The translations under genes were made by a program, and so were the position numbers. Shown here piece after piece: positions 8,737-16,986 of a stretch of DNA of 64,000 bases. The DNA is from Agaribacillus sp965228415 (GTDB lineage: Bacteria > Bacteroidota > Bacteroidia > Cytophagales > Cyclobacteriaceae): positions 8,928,001-8,992,000 of the forward strand of contig OZ245814.1 in the NCBI GenBank assembly GCA_965228415.1. Reading direction: 5' to 3'. The first letter of the stretch is position 1; every line of letters begins with the position of its first letter. The notes under the pieces are model-generated. The model did not search any database, was not told the origin of the DNA, and saw only the letters and a program-made list of their open reading frames with translations.

Positions 8737-10521
8737 ATGAAAATACATATATATACATTTATTGCAATTATATTGCTGGCATCCGGTTGTTCAGAGGAAA
8801 GATTGGAACCAGATCCCCTTTCATTCTTTTCACCTGAAAACACCCTCAATGACAAGGCTGGGCTGGAGGCGGTAATTGTGACGATGAACAGAAGGTTGAG
8901 AAGTGAATATGCCCAACGCGAAAACCATCATTTAATGGGAGAGTGGAATTATTCAGATATGAGTGTTAATGGCGCACCTCCGAATAACATTGTGCATAAC
9001 ATGGAACTCCAGATGACCCCTAACTCTACGGAAGATAGAGAAGTAATTGCGTACTGGGACCTGGCATGGCAGGCGATCAAAGATGCTAACATCGTGGTGT
9101 CAAGAGTAGATCAAATAGACCTGGCTGAAGAAGATAGAAATGAGCTGCTTGCACAAGGTTACTTTGGGCGGGCTTACTGGTACTACAGATTGGCGCACCA
9201 GTTTGGTGATGTACCCCTGATCTTAGAAGAAATCAATACCCCTCGACTAGACTTTTATTCACATTCCAGAGAAACCATCCTTCAGAAGATCAAGGAAGAT
9301 CTGGAGTTTGCTGTCCAGTGGTTGCCGGAAACAGTGCTTCCCGGAGAGGTTAGTCGTGCGGCCGGGTCATTCCTGTTGACCAAATGCTATCTCGCGCTTC
9401 GCGAGTTTGATAACGCGATTGCAGAAGCCTCCAAAGTGATTGACGGCGGACAATACGCTTTGATGACAAACAGATTCGGAACTACCGAACCGGAGTTTTT
9501 GCAATACTCATTCTTAGATCCCAACGGGTTTGATGTTATATGGGATTTACACCAAAAGAACAATAAAAGCCTTGCGGAAAATACGGAGGGTATTTTGGTG
9601 GTGCAGGATCAACATTTGACGGAAGGAAATACGGATGACCGGGGAACTGCCAAGATGAGAGACTATGTTCCGGTGTGGTGGCAGGCAAGGGATCCAAGTG
9701 GTACACGGGCGTGCACTGATCTTGACTTTGGTACCGGGCTGAGGATGATCGAGCAACTCGGACGTGGCGTGGGAAGAATGGTACCCTCTCAATCTTTAAG
9801 AGACCTGCGTTTAGAAGATCCTAACGACCTGAGATACTCGCAAAATAACTGGTTTGGCATGGAGCGTTATGTTTATAATGATCCAAACTCGGCTTTTTTC
9901 CAGCAGCCATTTGATCCTGGTTCCGTCACAGATATTCGCCAGTGGTATCCGATCGCCTACAGTAAGATGGTCTACATTGACGAAACGGGGAACACGCGGC
10001 CAGACCGGGCATCCAGTGATGAGTATGTCTTTAGACTGGCCGAGCTATATTTACTCAGGGCAGAAGCATATTGGTGGGGTGGAGATATAGCCAATGCCAC
10101 CGCAGATGTTAACGTGGTCAGAGCCAGGGCGCAGGCTACACCTGTTGCTACCGTAGATATTGATTATATTTTTGATGAAAGGGCCAGAGAGTTATACACG
10201 GAAACACCGCGAAAAAGTGAGCTTACCCGTGTAGCTTATATTATGGCGCAGACGGGAACGAACGGTTATTCTTTGGCTAGTATGCATGAGAGTAATTGGT
10301 TCTATGATCGCGTGATCAGTAGAAATAATTTTTACAGAGATGAGATACTACAGGGTAGCAATATTTATCGAATACGACCATACCATGTATATTGGCCTAT
10401 CAAAGAAGAGGAAATCAGGGCAAACTCTTTAGGTCATATCAATCAGGCCATGGGATATCCAGGTTCTGAGACAAATATTGAACCGCTGACCGATCCATTC
10501 CAAACTAAACCTGGACTTTAA
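8737..10521 (+). CDS. SusD/RagB-family surface glycan-binding lipoprotein
   Basis: 594 residues. The signal peptide ends in lipobox LASGC, which anchors it to the outer membrane. The SusD fold is shown by the N-terminal RagB part, the helical TPR-like motifs (ELLAQGYFGRAYWYYRLAHQFGDVPLI) and the C-terminal segment with RLAELYLLRAEAYWWGGD, then IFDERARELYTE and a PIKEEEIRAN end. It sits on the SusC barrel and captures glycan. Its start is 17 bases after the SusC stop, so the two are co-transcribed. A strong hairpin follows the gene. Confidence 0.96.
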   Translation: MKIHIYTFIAIILLASGCSEERLEPDPLSFFSPENTLNDKAGLEAVIVTMNRRLRSEYAQRENHHLMGEWNYSDMSVNGAPPNNIVHNMELQMTPNSTEDREVIAYWDLAWQAIKDANIVVSRVDQIDLAEEDRNELLAQGYFGRAYWYYRLAHQFGDVPLILEEINTPRLDFYSHSRETILQKIKEDLEFAVQWLPETVLPGEVSRAAGSFLLTKCYLALREFDNAIAEASKVIDGGQYALMTNRFGTTEPEFLQYSFLDPNGFDVIWDLHQKNNKSLAENTEGILVVQDQHLTEGNTDDRGTAKMRDYVPVWWQARDPSGTRACTDLDFGTGLRMIEQLGRGVGRMVPSQSLRDLRLEDPNDLRYSQNNWFGMERYVYNDPNSAFFQQPFDPGSVTDIRQWYPIAYSKMVYIDETGNTRPDRASSDEYVFRLAELYLLRAEAYWWGGDIANATADVNVVRARAQATPVATVDIDYIFDERARELYTETPRKSELTRVAYIMAQTGTNGYSLASMHESNWFYDRVISRNNFYRDEILQGSNIYRIRPYHVYWPIKEEEIRANSLGHINQAMGYPGSETNIEPLTDPFQTKPGL

Positions 10522-10524
10522 AAT

Positions 10525-10566
10525 TTACAAGCACGCTCTATCAAATAGGATAGGGAGTGCTTGTAA
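10525..10566 (+). terminator. strong hairpin after susD
   Basis: TTACAAGCAC (10525-10534) pairs perfectly with GTGCTTGTAA (10557-10566). A second inner stem (CTCTATC with GATAGGG) closes on a six-base loop, and a short T-rich run follows. It likely ends or stabilises the susCD transcript and sets it apart from the enzyme genes. Confidence 0.7.
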
Positions 10567-10602
10567 TCTTTATACTTTTACAAATAGTTAAACCATTAGT
10601 GT

Positions 10603-12729
10603 ATGAACTTAACATTTTCTTTGAGAAAGTGTAGTACTTTGTTATTGATCATATTTGGGCTTGTGGGTTGTGCAGAAAAGCAGGACACCCGAGACGGTAT
10701 ACAGCATAGCATTGATATCGCAGCCAGCCAAGGCAATAACCTTGTTGTGCTTGAATCTCCAGATCCTTCAGGAACCATATCGCGGAGGCAAATTATGCTG
10801 CCCGAATTTGAAAGATATGTTCACGTGGCCGCAGATTCCAATCATTTCCGATGGATTGGAGCCAGCAACCGCATGTTTCCATGGATAGGGAAAGACGATC
10901 TCAGATCCGCATTTCAATCTAAAAATCCTACTCCGCCGCGAATTCCCCATCCGAATCGCAGGGCATTGACGATGATGTTTCAGTTGCGTAATGGCAATTA
11001 TCTCACGCTATTGCCACTTGCCGGAGAAGCCAGTGTAAGTTGGTTAGAGGTGACAGAAGATGGTGAGCTGATCCTGGATTACGGTTCCCTCGGCACAAAT
11101 CCAATCCCGGAAAATGCGCAGGTGCCATTATTATCGTGGTATGAGTCGGAAAATGTATATGAGTCCATTGCAAAGGCCTGGGAAATGGCGCTGACATCAG
11201 GTAAAGTCAACGCTGCTGCAAGTTTACGGGAGAAGAAAAAATATCCTGAGCCATTGCATTATCTTGGGTGGTGTACCTGGGAGCAGTATCGTAAAAATAT
11301 CGATGAAGAAACCCTGGTTGCTGCTATAGATAACATTGAAAATTCCGAAATTCCTATCCGTTGGGTTTTAATAGATGATGGACATCAGGATGATGAGGGC
11401 GGACTATTAAAATCTTTGACGCCCAACAGGGAGAAATTCCCAAACGGTTGGGATCCGATCACTTCCAGGAAACAAAACGACGCTATCAAATGGATGGGTA
11501 TCTGGCACGGGTTCCTATCTCACTGGGATGGGGTACATGTTAATCACACCATGGAAAATCTTACACCGGTGCTGGTTACTAATCCAGGACGCAAAAATGG
11601 ATTGCTGCCAAAAGACGATATGGCGTCCAGTACTGCCTTCTATGAGTACCTGGTCACAACGATCAAAGATCAGGGTTTTGACTTTATGAAAACAGATAAT
11701 GTTTCCAGGTCTACCATGGAATACGCCGGATTCAGTAACGCATCCAAAGCGCAAAGACAAAATGTTTTAGCGCTTGAGCAGGCCTGCATTGAAAATGGCA
11801 TTGGTCTCATGAATTGCAGTGCCCAAAACACCATCGGTCTAATGAATACCAGCAATAGTGCCACTATGCGTACCAGCCCTGATTATCAAAAGCATAATCT
11901 TGCCACCTCAAAATCACAAATTCTGCAATCTGTCTTCAATGTTGTTTGGCTCGGACAAACACTGTGGCCGGATCATGACATGTTCCATTCATCCGATAAA
12001 GAGGTAGGGGAGGCCATGTCTGTGACAAAGGCCATGTCAGGAGGACCAATATATTTATCAGATGATCCGGCAGATTTTAATGATGAGGTTATTACGACAT
12101 TATGTTACAAGGATGGCTTGTTAATCAGACCTGAAGCTCCTGCGGTGCCATTACCCGAAAGTATCTTTAACGATGCACTTTACGAGTCTGAAAAAGTATA
12201 TAAGACCATTTCACCACTCAAAAATAAGGCCTGCGCGATAGCTGCTTACAATTTAAGCGTAACCGCTAAAGCGCCGTTGACAGGAACAATAAGTAAAGAT
12301 GATTATAGTTATGCACCCGCTATGATGCAACCTTTTGATGGCTTCTGGGAGCAGCCAAAGGAGGGGCTGGTTATCTACGATTGGAAACGGCAAACAGGGG
12401 GGAAACTGGATGACACGGGTCTGAACTTTCAAATTGATGGGTTTGGTCACAAGCTTTTCCTGTTATGCCCCATTAATAATCAATGGGCGGTTATTGGAAG
12501 GCCCGATAAATATCTTTCGCCATCCACGGTTGATATTGTAGATATTGGAAATGAAAGCATTACACTTAAATTTGCAGAGATGGGGTCAGTAATTTTGTAC
12601 TCCGGCAAAGGGACATTGCGTTCAACCCAAATGGACTTTACCCGTCTGGGAAACAATTTCTATAAAGGTACGCTGACCAACGGATTGGAAGGAGCAGGGA
12701 CAGTAGAAATCAAAAGAACGGGTATATAA
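10603..12729 (+). CDS. Sip1-related alpha-galactosidase / raffinose synthase family (GH36-like) lipoprotein
   Basis: 708 residues with a lipoprotein signal (LLIIFGLVGCAEK). The central barrel has the family markers LGWCTWEQY, the RWVLIDDGHQDD strand, and the FMKTDNVSRS segment whose Asp (D365) aligns with the GH36 nucleophile. DHDMFHSSD (D457/D459 region) would hold the acid/base, followed by MSGGPIYLSDDP. Plant relatives are raffinose/stachyose synthases and seed imbibition proteins; bacterial ones are thought to act on alpha-galactosides. Its place behind SusCD suggests it trims the imported or surface-bound glycan. Hydrolase versus transferase activity cannot be read from sequence. Confidence 0.85.
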   Translation: MNLTFSLRKCSTLLLIIFGLVGCAEKQDTRDGIQHSIDIAASQGNNLVVLESPDPSGTISRRQIMLPEFERYVHVAADSNHFRWIGASNRMFPWIGKDDLRSAFQSKNPTPPRIPHPNRRALTMMFQLRNGNYLTLLPLAGEASVSWLEVTEDGELILDYGSLGTNPIPENAQVPLLSWYESENVYESIAKAWEMALTSGKVNAAASLREKKKYPEPLHYLGWCTWEQYRKNIDEETLVAAIDNIENSEIPIRWVLIDDGHQDDEGGLLKSLTPNREKFPNGWDPITSRKQNDAIKWMGIWHGFLSHWDGVHVNHTMENLTPVLVTNPGRKNGLLPKDDMASSTAFYEYLVTTIKDQGFDFMKTDNVSRSTMEYAGFSNASKAQRQNVLALEQACIENGIGLMNCSAQNTIGLMNTSNSATMRTSPDYQKHNLATSKSQILQSVFNVVWLGQTLWPDHDMFHSSDKEVGEAMSVTKAMSGGPIYLSDDPADFNDEVITTLCYKDGLLIRPEAPAVPLPESIFNDALYESEKVYKTISPLKNKACAIAAYNLSVTAKAPLTGTISKDDYSYAPAMMQPFDGFWEQPKEGLVIYDWKRQTGGKLDDTGLNFQIDGFGHKLFLLCPINNQWAVIGRPDKYLSPSTVDIVDIGNESITLKFAEMGSVILYSGKGTLRSTQMDFTRLGNNFYKGTLTNGLEGAGTVEIKRTGI

Positions 12730-12771
12730 TAGCCTGCTATAGCAGCATTTTATTTTCTGAATTTTTAGCAT

Positions 12772-13587
12772 ATGAATAAATTGGCAAAACTTTTTTTCCT
12801 CTTAATTATCTTATTGGGGTGCAGTGACACTTTAGATAGTCATCAAATGCAAATAAAACCTCAGGAGCCGGAGCTACCGCCTAAGAATGATTTATGGATA
12901 TTTATAATGGCAGGACAATCGAATATGGCGGGACGGGCGACAATAGAAGCACAGGATAAAATCCGCAACGATAGAATCTTCACTATCAATGCTGAAAATG
13001 AAGTAGTAGTGGCCAAAGAGCCGTTGCATTTTTATGAGCCATCGGGAGCCGGTCTTGATTGCGGAATTTCGTTTGGAACAGAAATGTTGAAGCACGTACC
13101 TGATAACATCTCTATATTACTCATTCCAACAGCGGTTGGCGGCAGTTCAATAGAACAGTGGATTAATGACGACACGCATAGGAAAGTCAAGCTTTTAAGT
13201 AATTTCAAGCAGCGGTTGCAAACATCTTTAAAACACGGTGTATTGAAAGGATTACTTTGGCACCAGGGTGAGTCGGATGCTCATAACGAACAAACGATAC
13301 AATCTTATCAGGGAAATATGAAGATATTGTTTGAGAAGTTTAGAGGAATTGCGGTAAATGAGTCTTTACCTATAGTGACTGGTAAACTGGGATCTTTTGC
13401 CGTCAACCAGGAGCGTTGGGACAAGATCAATAACGCTATTGAAGCCTATTCACTGACGGATGAAAATTGTGCGGTAATAGAAACCTCCGATTTGGAAGAT
13501 AAGGGTGATAAGATACACTTTAACTCAGCGGCCCAGCGGGCCATGGGAAAAAGGTATGCTGAAACCATGTGGGGATTGGTTAATTGA
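12772..13587 (+). CDS. SASA-type carbohydrate acetylesterase lipoprotein
   Basis: 271 residues with lipobox LLGCS. The SGNH-like sialate O-acetylesterase fold is marked by MAGQSNMAGR with the nucleophile Ser, a LLWHQGESDA block, and the C-terminal DKIHFNSAAQRAMG block with the catalytic Asp/His. Enzymes of this family remove O-acetyl groups from sugars. It lies 42 bases after the GH36-like gene, so the locus probably handles an acetylated galactoside (inference). The start ATG gives a good lipoprotein signal. Confidence 0.87.
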   Translation: MNKLAKLFFLLIILLGCSDTLDSHQMQIKPQEPELPPKNDLWIFIMAGQSNMAGRATIEAQDKIRNDRIFTINAENEVVVAKEPLHFYEPSGAGLDCGISFGTEMLKHVPDNISILLIPTAVGGSSIEQWINDDTHRKVKLLSNFKQRLQTSLKHGVLKGLLWHQGESDAHNEQTIQSYQGNMKILFEKFRGIAVNESLPIVTGKLGSFAVNQERWDKINNAIEAYSLTDENCAVIETSDLEDKGDKIHFNSAAQRAMGKRYAETMWGLVN

Positions 13588-13716
13588 TTCCTCAATGAAA
13601 CTCGCCGTGGTTAGTACGCCATGATTGTCCAGCGTAACTTCTTGCTGGGTTTGTCGCTCTTAAAACCATCTGAAATCCCGGCGATAGATCACAATAAATC
13701 GAAGAAAACCAATGGT

Positions 13717-14613
13717 ATGAATCAAAGACATAATTTTTCCCATAAGTTACTTATGACCCTCAGGTGTGTGATCACTGTTTTATTAAGCTTTTTGATCTTG
13801 GGCAGTTCTGCTCAATCAGGTTCCGAATCCGATGTGATTTCACTATTTAATGGCAAAGACTTAAGTGGCTGGTATACCTACCAAAGAAAACCCGAACCAA
13901 CATCGATAGTAGAAAGCTTGAAAATGGAAGATGGTGAATATGTTGAACCTATTGGTTTGAACAAAGACCCATTAAAAGTCTTTACCGTGGTCGAAGAGGA
14001 TGGTGAGCCGGCTATCCGTATCTCCGGCGAAGTTTTTGGTATTTTGGTAACCGATCAGGCCTATGAAAACTATCATCTGAGTATGGAATTCAAATGGGGC
14101 GAGAAAAAATATCCACCCCGTGAGGATAGAAAACGAGATAGTGGCATACTCTATCATTCTGTCGGAAAGGAAGGTATGAGAGGCGGCGTATGGATGCGTT
14201 CGGTGGAATGTCAGGTACAGGAAGGAGATGTCGGAGATTTATGGTGTGTCGATTCCACCACCGCCCAGGTGAAAACGGTACAGTTGAAGAACAAAAAATT
14301 TAAATACGACCCTCACGAACCATTCCAAACCATTGATATGAGAGGAGATAGATTTTGCCAAAAATCGAGGGACTTTGAAAAAAAGCATGGTGAGTGGAAC
14401 CGGTTGGACATCTATGTTTACGGCAGGGAAAGTATCCATGTGATCAATGGTCAAAAGAACATGCACTTGTCAGCGATAGGTCAGATCGTGAACGGTAGGA
14501 TTGAGCCGCTGACCAAAGGCAAAATCCAGATTCAATCAGAAGGGGCAGAGGTTTTTTACCGGGATATCACCATTAGGTCCATTGAAGAAATACCCCATTT
14601 TAATGAGAAATAA
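13717..14613 (+). CDS. secreted DUF1080 (3-keto-disaccharide hydrolase) protein
   Basis: 298 residues from the ATG at 13717, where a proper signal peptide begins (ending LGSSAQ); an upstream ATG at 13621 would bury it. The concanavalin-like DUF1080 fold is shown by SLFNGKDLSGWYTY near the start, the EFKWGEKKYPPREDRKRDSG block, GMRGGVWMRSVECQVQEGDV and the closing GKIQIQSEGAEVFYRDI. The family includes hydrolases acting on 3-keto-glycosides and related carbohydrate modules. It is the last gene of this PUL. It converges with the barrel gene on the minus strand across 142 bases that hold no clear gene. Confidence 0.85.
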   Translation: MNQRHNFSHKLLMTLRCVITVLLSFLILGSSAQSGSESDVISLFNGKDLSGWYTYQRKPEPTSIVESLKMEDGEYVEPIGLNKDPLKVFTVVEEDGEPAIRISGEVFGILVTDQAYENYHLSMEFKWGEKKYPPREDRKRDSGILYHSVGKEGMRGGVWMRSVECQVQEGDVGDLWCVDSTTAQVKTVQLKNKKFKYDPHEPFQTIDMRGDRFCQKSRDFEKKHGEWNRLDIYVYGRESIHVINGQKNMHLSAIGQIVNGRIEPLTKGKIQIQSEGAEVFYRDITIRSIEEIPHFNEK

Positions 14614-14755
14614 AACGTGATAGAAAGTTTTAATCAGCAAGTATTAGTAAGAGAATTAGTAAAAAACCAATCGAAAAAATCTTGCCATAACCAGCCAACT
14701 GCGCAATAGTAGTAAAAGCCCGATAGGCTGGCAATTTGAGAAATGATCTTGTGAA

Positions 14756-15928
14756 TCATTTTAGTAGTGTCCATCTTATCCCGATTTCTGCATAGCCGTT
14801 GAAGTATCCGCGAAAGCTGAGCGATTCCTGATTGGGGTTGTTAGAGGTTCTGTTTACAATATTTCCTTTACCGTAAATCTGACTTCTTTTGCTCAAGGCA
14901 TGGTACAGTTCTATATTGGCTCGTATATACTCGTATTGAAGGGGGACATCATTATCTGATCCAGGAGCTAGTCTTTGGTAGCTTCGGATCGTAAATTTAA
15001 GGCTCGCCTTAACGCCTGCCTTGGCCGATTGTAACTGATACTGAATGCCCGGCCCCAACTCGTGATAGGTGCTCCTTTTGTCGGCATCAATCCTTGAGAT
15101 ATGGTAAAGCCCTATTCCTAATTTTTGATGGCTATCATTGCCTGAAATATCTAAAAGGAGATCAGTAAACTGGTACGTCCAGTTACGGGAACCTTCTCTA
15201 TAGACATTTTCTTCTTCGGGCTGCTCTTCCTCCTCCGGCGCATTTATCAATGAAAGTGTTTGATATTTCCTGAATTGGGTGGCGCTTCTTAAAGATATTT
15301 TCTTAACAGCGTTTTTTGAATCCCACTTTTTACTGATAGAGGCCTCAAAAAATGGCGCCTGGTAGTAAAGTTCTTCACCTTGAGCCTTGTCATAGTTTTT
15401 GTACAAATAACCTGTCTTTGTTTTAAGCCATGCTTTATTTCCCAGGTAAAAATCTAATCCGACCGGTGCTTGAAACAAGCTGTAAGAAAATGGCGTAGTT
15501 AAAACCGCGTTATCGGCATTGATGCCTTCCCGACGTTTTCGAAACAATTCCGGAGCAAATTCGAAATATTTTTTTTGTGCATATTTAAGCCGGTAAGAGA
15601 CACCTAAACGATAGGTAAACCGGTTGGCGTCTTCTTCGGTCTGATAAATGCCTAAGCTTCCATTAACCTTGAATTTTAAGCGATACTTTTCTCCTTCTAT
15701 TTTCAGTGAATTTTTAAGCGATAAGGATTGGTAAGTCCCGTTATCCCACAGTTCTTCTCTTGCGATAGTCTCTTCATCTTCGACCAAGGTGTTGGGACTT
15801 AAAAATGGATTCCACTCATTTCCTAAACCAAGCGCTATTTTATGTGTACGCGTAATTTGTCCGTATCCAGCAATAGTCGAAAAGCAGGTTAGTGTTAGTA
15901 TGATAATTCTTTTCATTTGATTAGTCAT
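14756..15928 (-). CDS. predicted outer-membrane beta-barrel protein, unknown function
   Basis: 390 residues with a signal peptide (ending about TIAGYGQ) and alternating polar/hydrophobic strands rich in Tyr/Phe throughout, ending in an aromatic strand (AEIGIRWTLLK). This is the look of a 12-16 strand outer-membrane barrel. An acidic loop EEEEQPEEENVY lies near residue 230. I recognise no named family. It is the last gene of a minus-strand operon with a transglutaminase-7TM protein, an ATP-grasp enzyme and a 52-residue membrane peptide. Its ATG overlaps the stop of that peptide gene (ATGA), so it is translationally coupled to the set. Confidence 0.72.
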   Translation of the reverse strand: MTNQMKRIIILTLTCFSTIAGYGQITRTHKIALGLGNEWNPFLSPNTLVEDEETIAREELWDNGTYQSLSLKNSLKIEGEKYRLKFKVNGSLGIYQTEEDANRFTYRLGVSYRLKYAQKKYFEFAPELFRKRREGINADNAVLTTPFSYSLFQAPVGLDFYLGNKAWLKTKTGYLYKNYDKAQGEELYYQAPFFEASISKKWDSKNAVKKISLRSATQFRKYQTLSLINAPEEEEQPEEENVYREGSRNWTYQFTDLLLDISGNDSHQKLGIGLYHISRIDADKRSTYHELGPGIQYQLQSAKAGVKASLKFTIRSYQRLAPGSDNDVPLQYEYIRANIELYHALSKRSQIYGKGNIVNRTSNNPNQESLSFRGYFNGYAEIGIRWTLLK

Positions 15929-16083
15929 TTGGTCAAAAGAGCGAATAGAAAGGTGGTAAAGTATTCTTTAGGCTCTCCCAATGTAATTTGATGATTGTCC
16001 CGACCGGGTTGGATATGATCCATCAAAGCCACGCCGAGCAGCAAAATGAGGACTATAATATATGGTGCTTTTGATTTCTTCAT
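15925..16083 (-). CDS. 52-residue single-helix membrane peptide in transglutaminase/ATP-grasp operon
   Basis: Short gene: ATG at 16083, TGA at 15927-15925. The product starts MKKSKAPYIIVLILLLGVAL, a positively charged start and one hydrophobic helix (or uncleaved signal). A short exposed tail follows with HIQPGRDNHQITLGEPKEYF and a hydrophobic end. Its stop overlaps the next ATG (ATGA), and it starts 11 bases after the ATP-grasp stop, so spacing on both sides argues it is a real gene. It could be a membrane adaptor, or a peptide that the neighbouring transglutaminase or amidoligase-like enzymes act on. That role is speculation. Confidence 0.65.
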   Translation of the reverse strand: MKKSKAPYIIVLILLLGVALMDHIQPGRDNHQITLGEPKEYFTTFLFALLTK

Positions 16084-16094
16084 GTTCACTTAAA

Positions 16095-16982
16095 TCAGTT
16101 TAATAAATTTTCTTGTTTCGCCCGATAAATAGCATCTTTCAGGCCTTCCCTGTTTGCAAGCTGGATCCCCAGTCCCGGTCTTACATTCAATTCCATCACC
16201 ATAGGTCCTTTTCTTTCGTCGATAACCAGATCAACACCCAGATAGTGGAGCGGAAACTTCATGGCAGCTTTTAACGACATACGGATGATCTCGTCCCAGC
16301 AGGGTAAGGTTAGCCCGGTGATTGGATGTTTTGTGTCCGGGTGACAGGTAATGTGTTTTTCACCATCATAGGCCTCCTTCAGTCTTCCGGTCTTCATATC
16401 TATTCCAATGCCAAGCCCGCCCTGGTGAAGGTTGGCTTTCCCATTGGATCGACTTGTTGGCATGCGCAACATGCCCATCAAAGGCACCCCTTTAAGCAAG
16501 ATCACCCGAATATCGGGGACCCCTTCCGGAAAGATCTGATGGAAAATGTTGTGGGGCCTGATATATTCCTCAACCAGCGCCACATCAGAATCTCCAAAGG
16601 AATAGATACCAAAGATGATATTGGCGATGTGCGTGAAGATATCCTGTTCTGAAACCGGTTTAGATTGACTAAACCATTGGTCATTCTTCTTTTTGAGAAT
16701 CATGATGCCCTTTCCCCCGGCACCTTTGGAAGGTTTGACAACTAATTCATTCCATTCACATGTTGCCTGCCAGGCCTGCTCAATTTTTCCGATAGAGTCG
16801 ATCATTGCATAGGTAAGCGGGCAGGCAATTTGATGACTGTGAAGGATGTTTTTAGTCAGGTACTTATCGTCAGCGTATTTATAGTTCTTGCGGGCGTTGT
16901 TTGGATAAATGAATCCCAGATTGCGTTCATTTATCCCAAGAATGCTTGACCGCATTCCGGCTATTTTACGTATCCATTTCAT
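16095..16982 (-). CDS. ATP-grasp enzyme, alpha-L-glutamate ligase-like (RimK-related)
   Basis: 295 residues. The ATP-grasp fold is visible: LVVKPSKGAGGKGIMIL is the nucleotide-binding Lys/Gly-rich loop, VALVEEYIRPH the adenine-side segment, PDIRVILLKGVPLMGMLRMP the central sheet, and MVMELNVRPGLGIQLANREG the metal-binding Glu/Asn with the family ending. The family is the 'alpha-L-glutamate ligase-like' group, which is regularly paired with 7TM-transglutaminase proteins and predicted to add amino acids to a peptide or lipid amine. The start ATG follows the transglutaminase stop by 4 bases, so the two are made together. The true substrate is unknown. Confidence 0.85.
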   Translation of the reverse strand: MKWIRKIAGMRSSILGINERNLGFIYPNNARKNYKYADDKYLTKNILHSHQIACPLTYAMIDSIGKIEQAWQATCEWNELVVKPSKGAGGKGIMILKKKNDQWFSQSKPVSEQDIFTHIANIIFGIYSFGDSDVALVEEYIRPHNIFHQIFPEGVPDIRVILLKGVPLMGMLRMPTSRSNGKANLHQGGLGIGIDMKTGRLKEAYDGEKHITCHPDTKHPITGLTLPCWDEIIRMSLKAAMKFPLHYLGVDLVIDERKGPMVMELNVRPGLGIQLANREGLKDAIYRAKQENLLN

Positions 16983-16986
16983 GATT

